From contig JAVIAB010000073.1 in assembly GCA_032433765.1 (NCBI GenBank), forward strand, positions 60,175,552 to 60,239,551: 64,000 nucleotides of DNA, in the 5' to 3' direction. The translations under genes and the position numbers were made by a program. This DNA is from Megaustenia siamemsis (lineage: Eukaryota > Mollusca > Gastropoda > Stylommatophora > Ariophantidae). The notes beneath the pieces are model-generated. The model searched no databases. It saw nothing but the letters and a program-made list of their open reading frames with translations, and had not been told where the DNA came from. Shown here in pieces: positions 36,240 through 47,342 of the stretch. Position 1 is the first letter of the stretch. Every line of letters starts with the position of its first letter.

Positions 36240-39157
36240 ACATCAAGCCTGGTCATGTCTGAGTAACACATGATATAATAATTCTAGCCGCGTCTGGGAA
36301 CACAAGATATATAACACTTCTAGCCATGTCTGGGTAACGCAAGATATATAACACTTCTAGCCGTGTCTGGGTAACGCAAGATATATAACACTTCAAGCCG
36401 TGTCTGGGTAACACAAGAATATAACACTTCTAGCCGTGTCTGGGTAACGCAAGATATATAACACTTCTAGCCGTGTCTGGGTAACACAAGAATATAACAC
36501 TTCAAGCCGTGTCTGGGTAACACAAGAAATATAACACTTCTTGCCGTGTTTGGGTAACGCAAGATATATAACACTTCAAGCCGTGTCTGGGTAACGCAAG
36601 ATATATAAATAACACTTCTAGGCGTGTCTGGGTAACACAAGAATATAACACTTCTAGCCGTGTCTGGGTAACGCAAGATATATAACAATTCTAGCCGTGT
36701 CTGGGTAACACAAGAATATAACACTTCAAGCCGTGTCTGAGTAACACAAGATATATATAACACTTCTAGCCGTGTTTGGGTAACGCAAGATATATAACAC
36801 TTCAAGCCGTGTCCGGGTAACGCAAGATATATAACACTTCTAGCCGTGTCTGGGTAACACAAGATATATAACACTTTTAGCCGTGTCTTGGAAATTTAAG
36901 ATATATAACACTTCTAGCCGTGTCTGGATAATTTAAGATATATAACACTTCTAGCCGTGTCTTGGTAATTTAAGATATATAACACTTCTAGCCGTGTCTG
37001 GGTAATTTAAGATATATAACACTTCTAGCCGTGTCTGGATAATTTAAGATATATAACACTTCTAGCCGTGTCTGGATAATTTAAGATGTATAACACTTCT
37101 AGCCGTGTCTGGGTAATTTATGATGTATAACACTTCTAGACGTGTCTGGATAATTCAAGATATACAACACTTCTAGCCGTGTCTGGGTAATTTAAGATAT
37201 ATAACACTTCTAGCCGTGTCTGGATAATTTAAGATATATAACACTTCTAGCCGTGTCTGGATAATTTAAGATATATAACACTTCTAGCCGTGTCTGGATA
37301 ATTTAAGATATATAACACTTCTAGCCGTGTCTGGATAATTTAAGATATATAACACTTCTAGCCGTGTCTGGATAATTTAAGATATATAACACTTCTAGCC
37401 GTGTCTGGGTAATTTAAGACATATACCACTTTCAGCTGTATCTGGAAATTCAAGATATATAACACTTCTGGCCATGTCTGGGTAACACAAGAATATAACA
37501 CTTCAAGCCGTGTCTCGGTAACACAAGATATATAACACTTCTTGCCGTGTTTGGGTAACGCAAGATATATAACACTTCAAGCCGTGTCTGGGTAACACAA
37601 GATATATATAACACTTCTAGCCGTGTTTGGGTAACGCAAGATATATAACACTTCAAGCCGTGTCTGGGTAACGCAAGATATATAACACTTCTAGCCGTGT
37701 CTGGGTAACACAAGAATATAACACTTCAAGCCGTGTCTGGGTAACACAAGATATATATAACACTTCTAGCCGTGTTTGGGTAACGCAAGATATATAACAC
37801 TTCAAGCCGTGTCTGGGTAACGCAAGATATATAACACTTCTAGCCGTGTCTGGGTAACACAAGATATATAAATAACACTTCTAGCCGTGTCTGGGTAACA
37901 CAAGATATATAACACTTTTAGCCGTGTCGGGGTAATTTAAGATATATAACACTTCTAGCCGTGTCTGGATAATTTAAGATATATAACACTTCTAGCCGTG
38001 TCTGGATAATTTAAGATATATAACAATTCTAGCCGTGTCTGGGTAATTTAAGATATATAACACTTCTAGCCGTGTCTGGGTAATTTAAGATATATAACAC
38101 TTCTAGCCGTGTCTGGATAATTTAAGATATATAACACTTCTAGCCGTGTCTGGATAATTCAAGATATATAACACTTCTAGCCGTGTCTGGATAATTTAAG
38201 ATATATAACACTTCTAGCCGTGTCTGGATAATTTAAGATGTATAACACTTCTAGCCGTGTCTGGATAATTTAAGATGTATAACACTTCTAGACGTGTCTG
38301 GATAATTCAAGATATACAACACTTCTAGCCGTGTCTGGGTAATTTAAGATATATAACACTTCTAGCCGTGTCTGGATAATTTAAGATATATAACACTTCT
38401 AGCCGTGTCTGGATAATTTAAGATATATAACACTTCTAGCCGTGTCTGGATAATTTAAGATATATAACACTTCTAGCCGTGTCTGGGTAATTTAAGACAT
38501 ATACCACTTTCAGCTGTATCTGGAAATTCAAGATATATAACACTTCTGGCCATGTCTGTGTACTTTAAGATATATAACACTTCCAGCCGTGTCTGGGTAA
38601 CGCAAGATATATAACACTTCTGATCATGTCTGTGTAATTTAAGATATATAACACTTGTAGCCGTGTCTAGGTAACGCAAGACATATAACACTTTTGTCCA
38701 TGTCTGTGTATTTTAGGATATATAACACTTCTGGTGATTTATGGGTAATTTAAGATATAGAAAACTTGTGTCCGTGTCTGTATAACTAATGATAAATAAC
38801 ACTTCTAACCGTGTCCAAGTAACAAAAGATGAATAACACATGTGACCGCGTCTGATAGCTAAAGATATATAACACTTCTATCCATATATGGCAACTAAAG
38901 ATATATGACACATCTGGCCATGTCTGGGTAATTTAACATATATAACACTTCTGCTAGCCGTGTCTGGGTAATTAAAAATATATAACACTTCTGGCCATGT
39001 CTGGGTAATTGAAGATATATAACTTTTCTGGCCGTGTTTTGGTAACTAAAGATATGTGACACTTCTGCTTGCCCTATCTCCGAAGCTAAAAAGACATTTA
39101 TAACACTTCTGACCGTGTCTGAGTAACTAAAGATATATTACACTTTATTACCGTGTC
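36240..39157. repeat. 37-38-bp satellite array core, about 75 units
   Basis: Consensus words are CACTTCTAGCCGTGTCTGGG and TAATTTAAGATATATAA or TAACACAAGATATATAA. Two unit types (AATTTAAG and ACACAAG/ACGCAAG) come in blocks. A block with the rare variant TTTCAGCTGTATCTGG occurs near 37431 and again about 1.08 kb later near 38508, marking a large higher-order duplication. Homogeneity falls after about 38550 and the array ends at the insertion of transposon copy B. Confidence 0.95.
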
Positions 39158-39572
39158 TATAGTCCGTTCAGAAATTCATAATCACACCTGAATTAGCTTT
39201 GCGTCATAACCGCTTGTTATTTTGCTTTCACATTTTGCATGCAATCTTAGAATATTGATGACGCAAAGATGTTGGTATTTTTTATTCCACAAACACAACA
39301 GATTTTGCACATCAGCGAATTCTTTTGATCTTTTATGACGATATCACTCAGGTTGATTCAAATTTTAGAGTTTACAGTAATCGTGTTAAATTTTCCAGTT
39401 TACTGCAATTCTTGTCAGAGGCGTATCTACATAGTGCTTAATTGTGGGTGTTGTTCGTTATGTGTATTTGAAAACATGAATTCAATTGGTTACAATTAGT
39501 CTTGTCCTTCGGTCACCATTAGACCCCAGGACGTCCTAACTGCAGCTGGAATTGAATTCATCTTAATTTTAA

Positions 39573-40180
39573 TCATTCCGAATCTGACGATTCCAAGAGG
39601 TTGAGAATCATTACTGGCTGGACAAATAGTAATCCATCTCGTTTCCAGTACTCATCTTCCACCCGCAGCACATGTTCAACGCACTTATTCCAGAGCGGAA
39701 TGTCTATTTTTGAGAGAGACTCGCGTGTTAGAACTTCAACATCACACATTTTAAACGTCCTGTTCTGTTCTGAAACTTGTCCTTTGACGTGAGCCCAGAC
39801 AAGTTCGATTGGATTAAGGTGCGCATGATATGAAGGGAGTCGAAGAGAGGTGTGGCAGTATTTCTCAATGATTTTGTCAACATGGTACACCTTTTTCTTA
39901 TTCGTATTCTTCACAAGTTGTAACAATTCGGGTTTTAAATATGTGTCGTCAAATTTGACATTTTCATTCGCAAGCCATGTCCTAATTTGCTCTTTTGTAT
40001 TTGATGCAGTAGGCCCTTTGTCTTCCTCTGATACGACATTGTGGTATGATGCATTATCCATGACGATGCATGAAGGTCTCTCTAGGATTGGTTAAAGATC
40101 GTTCTCCAACCATTGCCTGAAAATGTTTCCATTCATTTCAGTATGGTAGTCCCTACCGTCGGTACTTTTTGATTGGAAAA
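39573..40180 (-). pseudogene. DDE transposase C-terminal part of copy B
   Basis: Encodes STDGRDYHTEMNGNIFRQW, a stop, VMDNASYHNVVSEEDK, NVKFDDTYLKPELLQLVK and LPSYHAHLNPIELVWAHVKG. The second catalytic D (MDN) and the E (NPIE) are present with 83 residues between them. The first catalytic D, expected in an LDETW block, was removed by an internal deletion that predates the nested insertion at 40205. The product could not be active. The chain ends LLESSDSE, like copy C (LLDSSDSE). Confidence 0.85.
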
Positions 40181-40204
40181 TCAAAAGCTGTCGACTTTCC
40201 TTTT

Positions 40205-40690
40205 GAGGAAAAATTAAAAAATATAAAAAAAATGGTATGTAAGAAGCTTTACGTGATAAGTGGACGACACCGACTAAACGACGTTTCGGCCCAATAGGCC
40301 TTCAGCAGGAACAAACAAAAAACACACACACAAAACTAATAACGAAACAACCAAAACAAAAACAATCGAAATGTGTTAAAGAAAACAAAATTATCTATCC
40401 TGTGTGTAAACAGAGGTCAAAACGAAAAGGAAATAGCAACCAAGAAGTTCGGCTGTCGTGAACGTACAGAAACGTGCAGAAATGTGCTCAAATGCACACA
40501 GAATCAGAGGAGTTCACACAGGGGTCAGTGTGCAAACACAAAGGAGAAAGAAAAGAACAGCAGACCAACAGGTGCTCAAAAGGCAGCAAGAGTGAGATGT
40601 CCGAGAGTGGGGTACAATAAAAACAAATAAGGGGTAAGGAGCACAGAAAAAAGGTATAGAGGAGAATACCGAAGTATCTCATTAGGGACC
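40205..40690 (-). mobile_element. 486-bp element with hammerhead-like core, copy 3, perfect TSD
   Basis: Flanked by a perfect 13-bp duplication CGACTTTCCTTTT (40192-40204 and 40691-40703). On the minus strand the core at 40283-40308 reads CTGCTGAAGGCC, a TATTG loop, then GGCCGAAAC. GGCC/GGCC can pair as a stem between a CUGAUGA-like and a GAAA segment, the layout of hammerhead motifs found in Penelope-like elements. The usual A in CUGAUGA is C here, and no helix III is obvious. No reverse transcriptase is encoded; it must be mobilised in trans or be a truncated 3' end. Confidence 0.75.
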
Positions 40691-41884
40691 CGACTTTCCT
40701 TTTCCTTCCTTGATTGACATGAGTGCATTCTGAGTCTTGTTTAATCCAACGAGAAAATGACGATCTATTAAGACCAAGCGCGAGTTGCGTTCGTCTCTCT
40801 GGGTCATGAATATCACAATATAAATGCTCCATCTTGGATTCCCTAAGGAAGTGCTGATATAGTAAAACAGTAAGCGTTTGCATAGTTATAAATTTGCATT
40901 TCAAACTCATTGTAATTTAGATATAAATGTTGGTATTTAAAGTCAACAAATTGTCTACTGAGTCTTCACAAAATTAATATTGATAATATTAATTAAGATA
41001 CGCCTTCCCTTCGGTAATTAATGCCCAGGCCGTGGTGCGTCATGTCGTTCAATAACAATTCAGTTTTTTACACGGGATCTTCCTGAAGTTAGCGTTTCTG
41101 CAATAGCCAAACTATTTTACGTGAACGACCTCACCAAATTGTGTCAAATTCGAACAGGTTAAATTTAATATAGCCTAAAGAAGAAAACTTTTAAACTAGA
41201 TCAAATTTCTCAGAGCAAAAAATATTTCTATAACGTCATCAATATTCTAAGATTGCATACAAAATTCGAAACCAAAATAACAAGCGGTTATGACGCAATA
41301 CTAATTCAGGTGTGATTATGAATTTCTGAACGGACTATAGTAAGAAAAGACGTACAACACTTTTGGCTATGTCTGAGCAGTGGCATTGCTAGAGGGGAGC
41401 AAAAGGGGGATATACGTCCCCGGTCTCAGCATCTGGGGGCACCAAATCGGGCGTTGTTGCCTTAATTATTTTACTTTTTTTTTTTTCATTTTCTTCGTAC
41501 TCTAAAAATGTTCCACGAAATGCAGGATTTCATGTTCTAAATGCAGGATTTCATGTTCTAAATGCAGGATTTCATGTTCTAAATGCAGGTTTTCATGTTC
41601 TAAAACTCCAAATTTTCCAGGAAAGTACAACGGACCTCCTCATGGCTCACACTTTGCCACGAGATGGCAAGGAGAGTGGCAAGAAAACTGACTTTGACCC
41701 TGGGCTCTGAAATTCCAAGCTACGCCTCTGTGCCTGGGTACCTAATGATATACCACTTCTGGCGGGGTTTGAGTGATTAGAAATTGGTAACATTTACCAC
41801 CAGATCTGGATTACTAAAAATACCTAACACTTCTGATCGTTGTTTAGATAACTAGAAATAGATTATACCTATGCCTTTCTTTTT

Positions 41885-42390
41885 TTCAGTTCGCCAGCTT
41901 TTCCCTCTGATAAAGTCCCTAGGGAAAGTAAAAATGTAAAGTACCCCCGTCACGCCAAGTGCCGTATAGGGAATATGGTGTTAGTGGCCATAAATTTTAC
42001 AGACCTTCGGCACATAATTTTTGGGGTAATATGGTCGGTATTACGCCCGTGCCGCTTTACTTTCCCAGAAAAAATCAGGTACCCATTTAAGGCTGGGTGA
42101 ACCCGGAAGCCGTCGATTGGGATCGAACCCTACCCCGTGTCCTTTGTAGTCCAGTTCACTAACCACTGAGCTATCGCGGCTCTATTCCCTAGAGACTAGG
42201 AACTGAATGTTGCGTGTTAACCCATTTTTCCCTGACAACCATGTGCACAGGATTCCCTCGCTGCACAGGCAGATAACTCCATCTTCGAGGTGCTCATATT
42301 TTTTTTCCGTCCTTGAGTAATTTACGTTTCAAGTGGGGCCTCGCTGCTGAGACCAGGGGTGGTTGTCGCAGAGAGAAATCATAAATAAAA
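41885..42390. mobile_element. Dispersed repeat R2, copy 2, split by a SINE
   Basis: Homologous to 10790-11040, with CCCTCTGATAAAGTCCCTAG before and AGACTAGGAACTGAATGTTG after the SINE. The order and spacing of shared words are preserved once the SINE is removed. Confidence 0.75.
41923..42185 (-). mobile_element. tRNA-derived SINE, copy S6
   Basis: A minus-strand full-length family member. A 7-bp duplication TCCCTAG lies at 41916-41922 and 42186-42192. Alignment with the uninterrupted R2 copy confirms the insertion point. Confidence 0.92.
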
Positions 42391-42462
42391 ATCCCAACTA
42401 GTAATTGCCGTTCATTGAGTAACTAAAAATACATAAACTCTTGTCATAGACAAGTTAAACTA

Positions 42463-44577
42463 TAGCTTGTTTCATAACTCGTGCCCAACTTTTAAAATCG
42501 ATAGCTTTTTAACCGCTTGTTGTAAGTTGTTCAAAATTTGCATGTAAAGTTATAATGATTAGAACCCAACAGGGAATTAATTTCATTAAAAAAAAACATT
42601 TGGTTATTATTGTTGCTTATTTGATTTATATAAATTTATAACGATCCATTGATGTAGTCAAAACGTAATGTTTACATTATTTTAAGTTAAAAATAGCGAG
42701 TAAAAATCCATACACGGTAAAATTGACGTGTTTGCACGCTTTTACCGTGTTTTTTTGACACAATTAGACACTTGTAAAAAACACGAGAAATTGTGTGTTC
42801 CATTTCCGTTCATTCATAGGTGGAGACGTGGAACGATAACATTTATCATGAGTCTTAAAAAGAAATTCTGCAGTTTACAAAACATCGCAATAAAAATGTA
42901 TGACTATTTTTGCAAAGAGGCTAAACGAGGAAGATTATTTCATTCTTTAGAAAACCCTGAGAATAGGACAAGACACATTTTGGATTTATCTAAACGGTCA
43001 TTTGATCGCTGGATTCAAGCACGTGACCGTCAATGTTCAATATATACAAAATCACAAGGAAGAGCAAAAATGTTGGATAATTTCGACAGTGAACTTATTA
43101 GAAGTGAAATTCGCAAAATGTTGGGTTTGAATTAAACTGTTACAATAAGAAAATTAAAAGTATCGCTGAAAAAGAACAACAGTATTGAAATATCAAAGTC
43201 TACATTATGGAGGAATGTGAGAGCTGCAGGCTTTACATTCAGAAAGTATTTCAATGGACGAAACATCATTTGTGAGGAGCCACATATAGTAGTCATGAGA
43301 AGCAAGTACTTACGTGAAGTAAAAGAGGTGCGCAAGCAAGGTTATGATATTGTGAACTTGGATGAAACATGGATCAATGCTCACCTCACTAACCAAAGGG
43401 AATGGCAGTCATCAGATGGAAAGATTAAGAGATTAATACCTAGCAGCAAAGGACAGCGCTTGATAATTGCTCATGCAGGTAGTCGACAACATGGACTAAT
43501 ACAGAATGCAGAGCTCATTTTTCTTTCAAAATCCATAGACAATCGGGATTATCACTCTGAGATGAATGGTCACATATTTAGACATTGGATTGAAAATTCT
43601 GTTCTCCCATCACTAGATCGACCATCTTGCCTAATAATGGACAATGCAGCGTACCACAACATTGTTGCACTTGAAGATAAAGTCCCGACGTCATCCAGTA
43701 CAAAAGATGCTATTAAGATATGGCTCACAAAGGAGCACATACAATTTAATAACATGTACTTAAAACCTGAATTACTATCTCTAGTAAAGCAAAAACAAAG
43801 GACAAAGATTTTTCAAATAGATACGATTATCCAAGAGCACGGTCATATAAGTTTGAGGCTGCCACCTTACCATGCTCATTTAAATCCAATAGAACTAATC
43901 TGGGCAAAATTAAAAGGACAAGTGGCAGATGAAAATACAACATTCAAAATAAGCGATTTAAAGACTCTTGCTAATCTCGCTTTATTAAATATAGACAACG
44001 ATTATTGGGCTAAATGTGAAGACCACGTCTTAAAACAGGAAGAGGAATATTGGAAAAATGATGGTTTGTGGAATGTTCAACCCCAAACAGTTATTAATCT
44101 TTTAGACTCGTCTGATTCAGAATGAAAGAATATAGCCCCACACAATGGTGGTCCCTATATTACCTTAAATTAGTTCAACAAACGGTCCTTATCAGGACCA
44201 CAAACTATTATGAAAATGGGACATACAGGTATACCTGGATATTATCGTCCGTCCTCGAACTGAGAAGACAATAATTCTCCTGGTGTTTTGTCTTATTAGG
44301 TTATTTCCCCATTACGGCCACGCCTTTACCTAGTGAAAATTAATCATAGACCAGCAACTACGGTAATTTCTATTATTTAGGGGTTCACAATTTACAATTT
44401 TGACAAACATCAAAGAAATTCGCCGCTTTAAGAAAACTGCAGCTGCAAGATATTTGTTAAATATACATTTAAAGGTCTTTTGCATTCTAATAACATTTGG
44501 AAAATTTGAACAGTTTTTAACAAACGGTTACTGAGTAATAGCGTTTTGAAGTTGGGCACGTGATTTGAAACGAGCTA
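42463..44577 (+). mobile_element. Sailor-like DNA transposon, copy C, nearly complete
   Basis: The ends read TAGCTTGTTTCATAACTCGT and, inverted, TAGCTCGTTTCAAATCACGT. Both are followed by GCCCAACTT, with weaker inverted similarity for about 100 bp more (ACCGCTTGTT / ACCGTTTGTT). TA dinucleotides flank at 42461-42462 and 44578-44579. The single gene runs 42848-44125. The ends differ from those of copy B, so at least two subfamilies invaded the same satellite. Confidence 0.93.
42848..44125 (+). pseudogene. DDE transposase (IS630-Tc1-mariner type, DD82E/Sailor-like) with one in-frame stop
   Basis: A cut-and-paste transposase for the surrounding element. The start at 42848 (MSLKKKF) is supported by copy B, which begins MSLKCKF. 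The N-terminal 90 residues look like a helix-turn-helix DNA-binding region (LDLSKRSFDRWIQ). Catalytic residues sit in NLDETWIN (about codon 172), IMDNAAYHN (about 265) and HLNPIELIW (about 349). The 83 residues between the second D and the E are far more than the 34-41 usual for mariner/Tc1 and close to the DD82E/Sailor group as I recall it. The reading frame is continuous for 425 codons except for a TAA at 43133-43135 after MLGLN, so this copy is one nonsense codon from open. The C-terminus is NLLDSSDSE. Confidence 0.9.
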
Positions 44578-44579
44578 TA

Positions 44580-44700
44580 GACGATATCTAACAGATTTTA
44601 CCGTATTTAATTAATGAGACACACATAACACTGCTGACACTATTTGATGAATGAAAGATAGATAACTTTATGGGCATATCTGGCAATTATCACCAAACTT
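44580..44700. repeat. Right edge of the decayed satellite
   Basis: ACAGATTTTACCGTATTTAA and CACACATAACACTGCTGACA are recognisable diverged satellite words beyond copy C. After about 44690 the similarity stops. Confidence 0.6.
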
Positions 44701-45454
44701 GAGATCAGATGAATAAAAATTTTGATTGAAAACCTCGAAACGAGTTTGTCAAAAGGGGAAGAACCCTTGAAGGTAAAGTAAAACATGTACTGTAAGAGTT
44801 ATCTTAGATCAGTCAACACTGTGCTCACAGATATCGTTCCACATTACCATGTAATAACTCACTTTCTCACATTTGCTCTCACACATCTCCGATATATACA
44901 GACCATGTACACACTCACACATAACTACTTTACAAATATCTTCTCCCAGAAACACCTACACATAAAATCCACACACACACACACACACACACACACAGAT
45001 ATATATATATATACATATATAGTATACGCACAAACAAATGCACACACCTCCTACATTCAAACAGAACGCTGCGACCACAAACACAACTCACGCCCTGTTC
45101 TATAAATAGCCCCTTATGACGCAAATGCCGGACGGGAAAGTGTCCAGATAAAAATGAAAACTGAATAAAGTCCGTTAATAACACACGCGGCTTTACTTAC
45201 AAATGTTGTCTTCTTATTCTGGAATGTTTCTGTCAGATAAGACGGGAGATGAATTGTTGGTGCACAAGGTTGCAGTTATTGTAGAAGAGAATAGATTTAC
45301 TGCCTTTCATTTGTCCATGCAAGAAATGTGCTTGTATGATTCTATATGTGTGTGTTTGTTATTGTATTTATACGCGTTTGGGCGCGCGTATGTGTGTGAA
45401 GCATTGCGTAAACCAATACTTTTATTGTCTGAATGAATGTAGCTGAAGTCAATG
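44701..45454. other. No gene; CA/TA microsatellite at about 44971-45021
   Basis: Contains a (CA)n run followed by (TA)n near 45000 and nothing else recognisable. Short frames on both strands lack motifs. Confidence 0.5.
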
Positions 45455-45537
45455 TATTATCATCATTATCATCATTATCATCATTATCATCATTATCATC
45501 ATTATCATCATTATCATCATTATCATCATTATCATCA
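45455..45537. repeat. (ATCATT)n microsatellite
   Basis: Regular TCATCATTA repeats with a nine-base period. Confidence 0.95.
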
Positions 45538-45539
45538 AT

Positions 45540-45890
45540 CCTCGGCGGTCCTTTGGGCACTCTTGATGACGTTTTCTCAATTCTTCTCCCAGCACCAGAT
45601 CTGGAAGTTGTCAGCGACCCACAGCTGATGGCTTGCGCCAGGATCGGTGAACCAAAACCATCCAGACCCTGCTCCACCTCTCCGTGGTGCCTTTAGTAAC
45701 AGACGAATCTGTCTAGTCTGGCCAAGCGAGCAGGGATCGAAGAGGGAAGACAACCCGGTACTAAAAAATGTCGTGCTGAAGTCGGATGTGTTGGGTCGAA
45801 AGGCGCAAATATAACAGTTATACTGCAAACCACAACACAACGCAGACACGTACACTTAATGTCCTTCTAAGGGCGGATGACGAAGAGGAA
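45540..45890 (+). mobile_element. Dispersed repeat R3, copy
   Basis: Matches the inverted copy at 24620-24900 over about 250 bp, through CTGGCCAAGCGAGCAGGGAT, AAGTCGGATGTGTTGGG and TGCAAACCACAACACAACGC. On the minus strand it reads open for about 90 codons, but the other copies do not keep that frame. Confidence 0.7.
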
Positions 45891-45937
45891 TTCAACAGAC
45901 TACGAATACTCTAGAATACTTTAGTCATCGGGCGAAC

Positions 45938-46004
45938 ACAACCAACCAACCAACCAACCAACCAACCAACCAACCAACCAACCAACCAACCAACCAACCA
46001 ACCA
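45938..46004. repeat. (CCAA)n microsatellite
   Basis: About 16 uninterrupted tetranucleotide repeats. Confidence 0.96.
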
Positions 46005-46309
46005 ATTCTTCTCCAAACTTCACATTTAAAAGCTGATCTCTGAGATGTGGCCAAGATTAACCCTCTCCGTTACTAATCCTGTTTTCCCACGGCTTTCCTC
46101 TGTCTGCCTTGTCTTCCTTAGCCTGCCAGTGAATATACCCTACAAAATCGTCTTAGAAAGGCCTGTACATATTGAAACATTTCCTTATCATTTTAATTCT
46201 CATTCTTTTACCGTTAACAATAAGTCTTTGATTGACCGTGTGGATCGTGGGGGTTTTATTGCGCCCTTCCTCGTTGATGATATCATCTATATAAGATATG
46301 CTCACGATA

Positions 46310-46500
46310 TTTCTAAACCTTTCAGTTTCATACTACAAGATATTTCTATACTTTCCAGTATCATACTACAAGATATTTCTATACTTTCCAGTTTCATACT
46401 ACAAGATATTTCTATACCTTCCAGTATCATACTACAAGATATTTCAATACCTTCAAGGTTCATACTACAAGACATTTCTATACCTTCGAGTTTCAACAAA
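46310..46500. repeat. 33-bp minisatellite, about 6 copies
   Basis: TACTACAAGATATTTCTATA recurs every 33 bp (46331, 46364). It abuts the 12-bp array, and the combined open frame is not evidence of a gene. Confidence 0.94.
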
Positions 46501-46511
46501 AATGTAAAAAC

Positions 46512-47250
46512 TCAATATCTAACCCAATATCCTACTCTATATCCAACTCAATATCCAACTCAATATGCAACCCAATATCCAACTCAATATCCAACTCAAT
46601 ATCTAACCCAATATCCAACTCAATATCCAACTCAATATCTAACCCCATATCTAACTCAATATCCAACTCAATATCCAACACAATATCCAACTCAATATCC
46701 AACTCAATATCCAACACAATAACCATCTCAATATCTAACCCAATATCCAACTCAATATCCAACTCAATATCCAACTCAATATCTAACCCAATATCCAACA
46801 CAATATCTAACGCAATATCCAACTCAATATCCAACTCAATATCCAACTCAATATCTAACTCAATATCCAACTCAATATCTAACCCAATATCCAACACAAT
46901 ATCTAACCCAATATCCAACTCAATATCTAACCCAATATCCAACACAATATCCAACTCAATATACAACTCAATATCCAACACAATATCTAACTCAATATCC
47001 AACTCAATATCTAACCCAATATCCAACACAATATCTACCCCAATATCCAACTCAATATCTAAACCAATATCCAACACAATATCTAACCCAATATCCAACA
47101 CAATATGCAACTCAATATCCAACACAATATCTACCCCAATATCCAACACAATATCTAACCCAATATCCAACACAATATGCAACTCAATATCCAACACAAT
47201 ATGCAACTCAATATCCAACTCAATATCCAACTCAATATCCAACTCAGTAT
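46512..47250. repeat. 12-bp array, about 61 units
   Basis: CCAACTCAATAT with variants CTAACCCAATAT and CCAACACAATAT. The four-codon period gives long spurious frames on both strands (YPTQ on plus, DIEL on minus). Confidence 0.97.
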
Positions 47251-47342
47251 CACGTCACCAGTTTCACACAAGATACATTCAAGCCCCATCATCATCAAGG
47301 GAACCAACACAATAAATCAATCGTTCCAGCTATCATTTGGAA

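Larger units (their letters stand above)
39160..41337 (-). mobile_element. Sailor-like DNA transposon, copy B, with long inverted repeats
   Basis: The ends are TAGTCCGTTCAGAAATTC and, inverted, GAATTTCTGAACGGACTA. They match as inverted repeats for at least 100 bp with few differences. TA duplications lie at 39158-39159 and 41338-41339, and removing the element rejoins satellite sequence. The minus strand encodes the N-terminus (40673-40910, MSLKCKFITMQTLTVL) and the C-terminal catalytic part (39573-40061 and upstream). About 150 residues including the first catalytic D are missing and a TAA lies before PILERP, so this copy is non-autonomous. A 486-bp element sits inside. Confidence 0.93.
41340..42462. 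repeat. Decayed satellite between transposon copies B and C
   Basis: Diverged satellite words persist, for example ACAACACTTTTGGCTATGTC near 41356 and ACCACTTCTGGCGGGGTTTG near 41752. They are interspersed with a 22-bp repeat of about four copies (41513-41600, AATGCAGGATTTCATGTTCT), repeat R2 and a SINE. Confidence 0.65.

Noticed and set aside
40283..40308. Active hammerhead ribozyme
   Set aside because: The conserved CUGAUGA is CUGCUGA and helix III is not apparent, so I report only a hammerhead-like arrangement.
43217..44125. Separate 302-residue gene independent of the upstream frame
   Set aside because: It is in the same frame as 42848-43132 and separated by a single TAA. Copy B shows that the N-terminal part belongs to the same protein.
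46045..47242. Long frames of YPTQ (plus) and DIEL (minus) repeats
   Set aside because: A 12-bp tandem repeat is open on both strands. The non-repeat beginning of the plus frame has no recognisable signal or domain.
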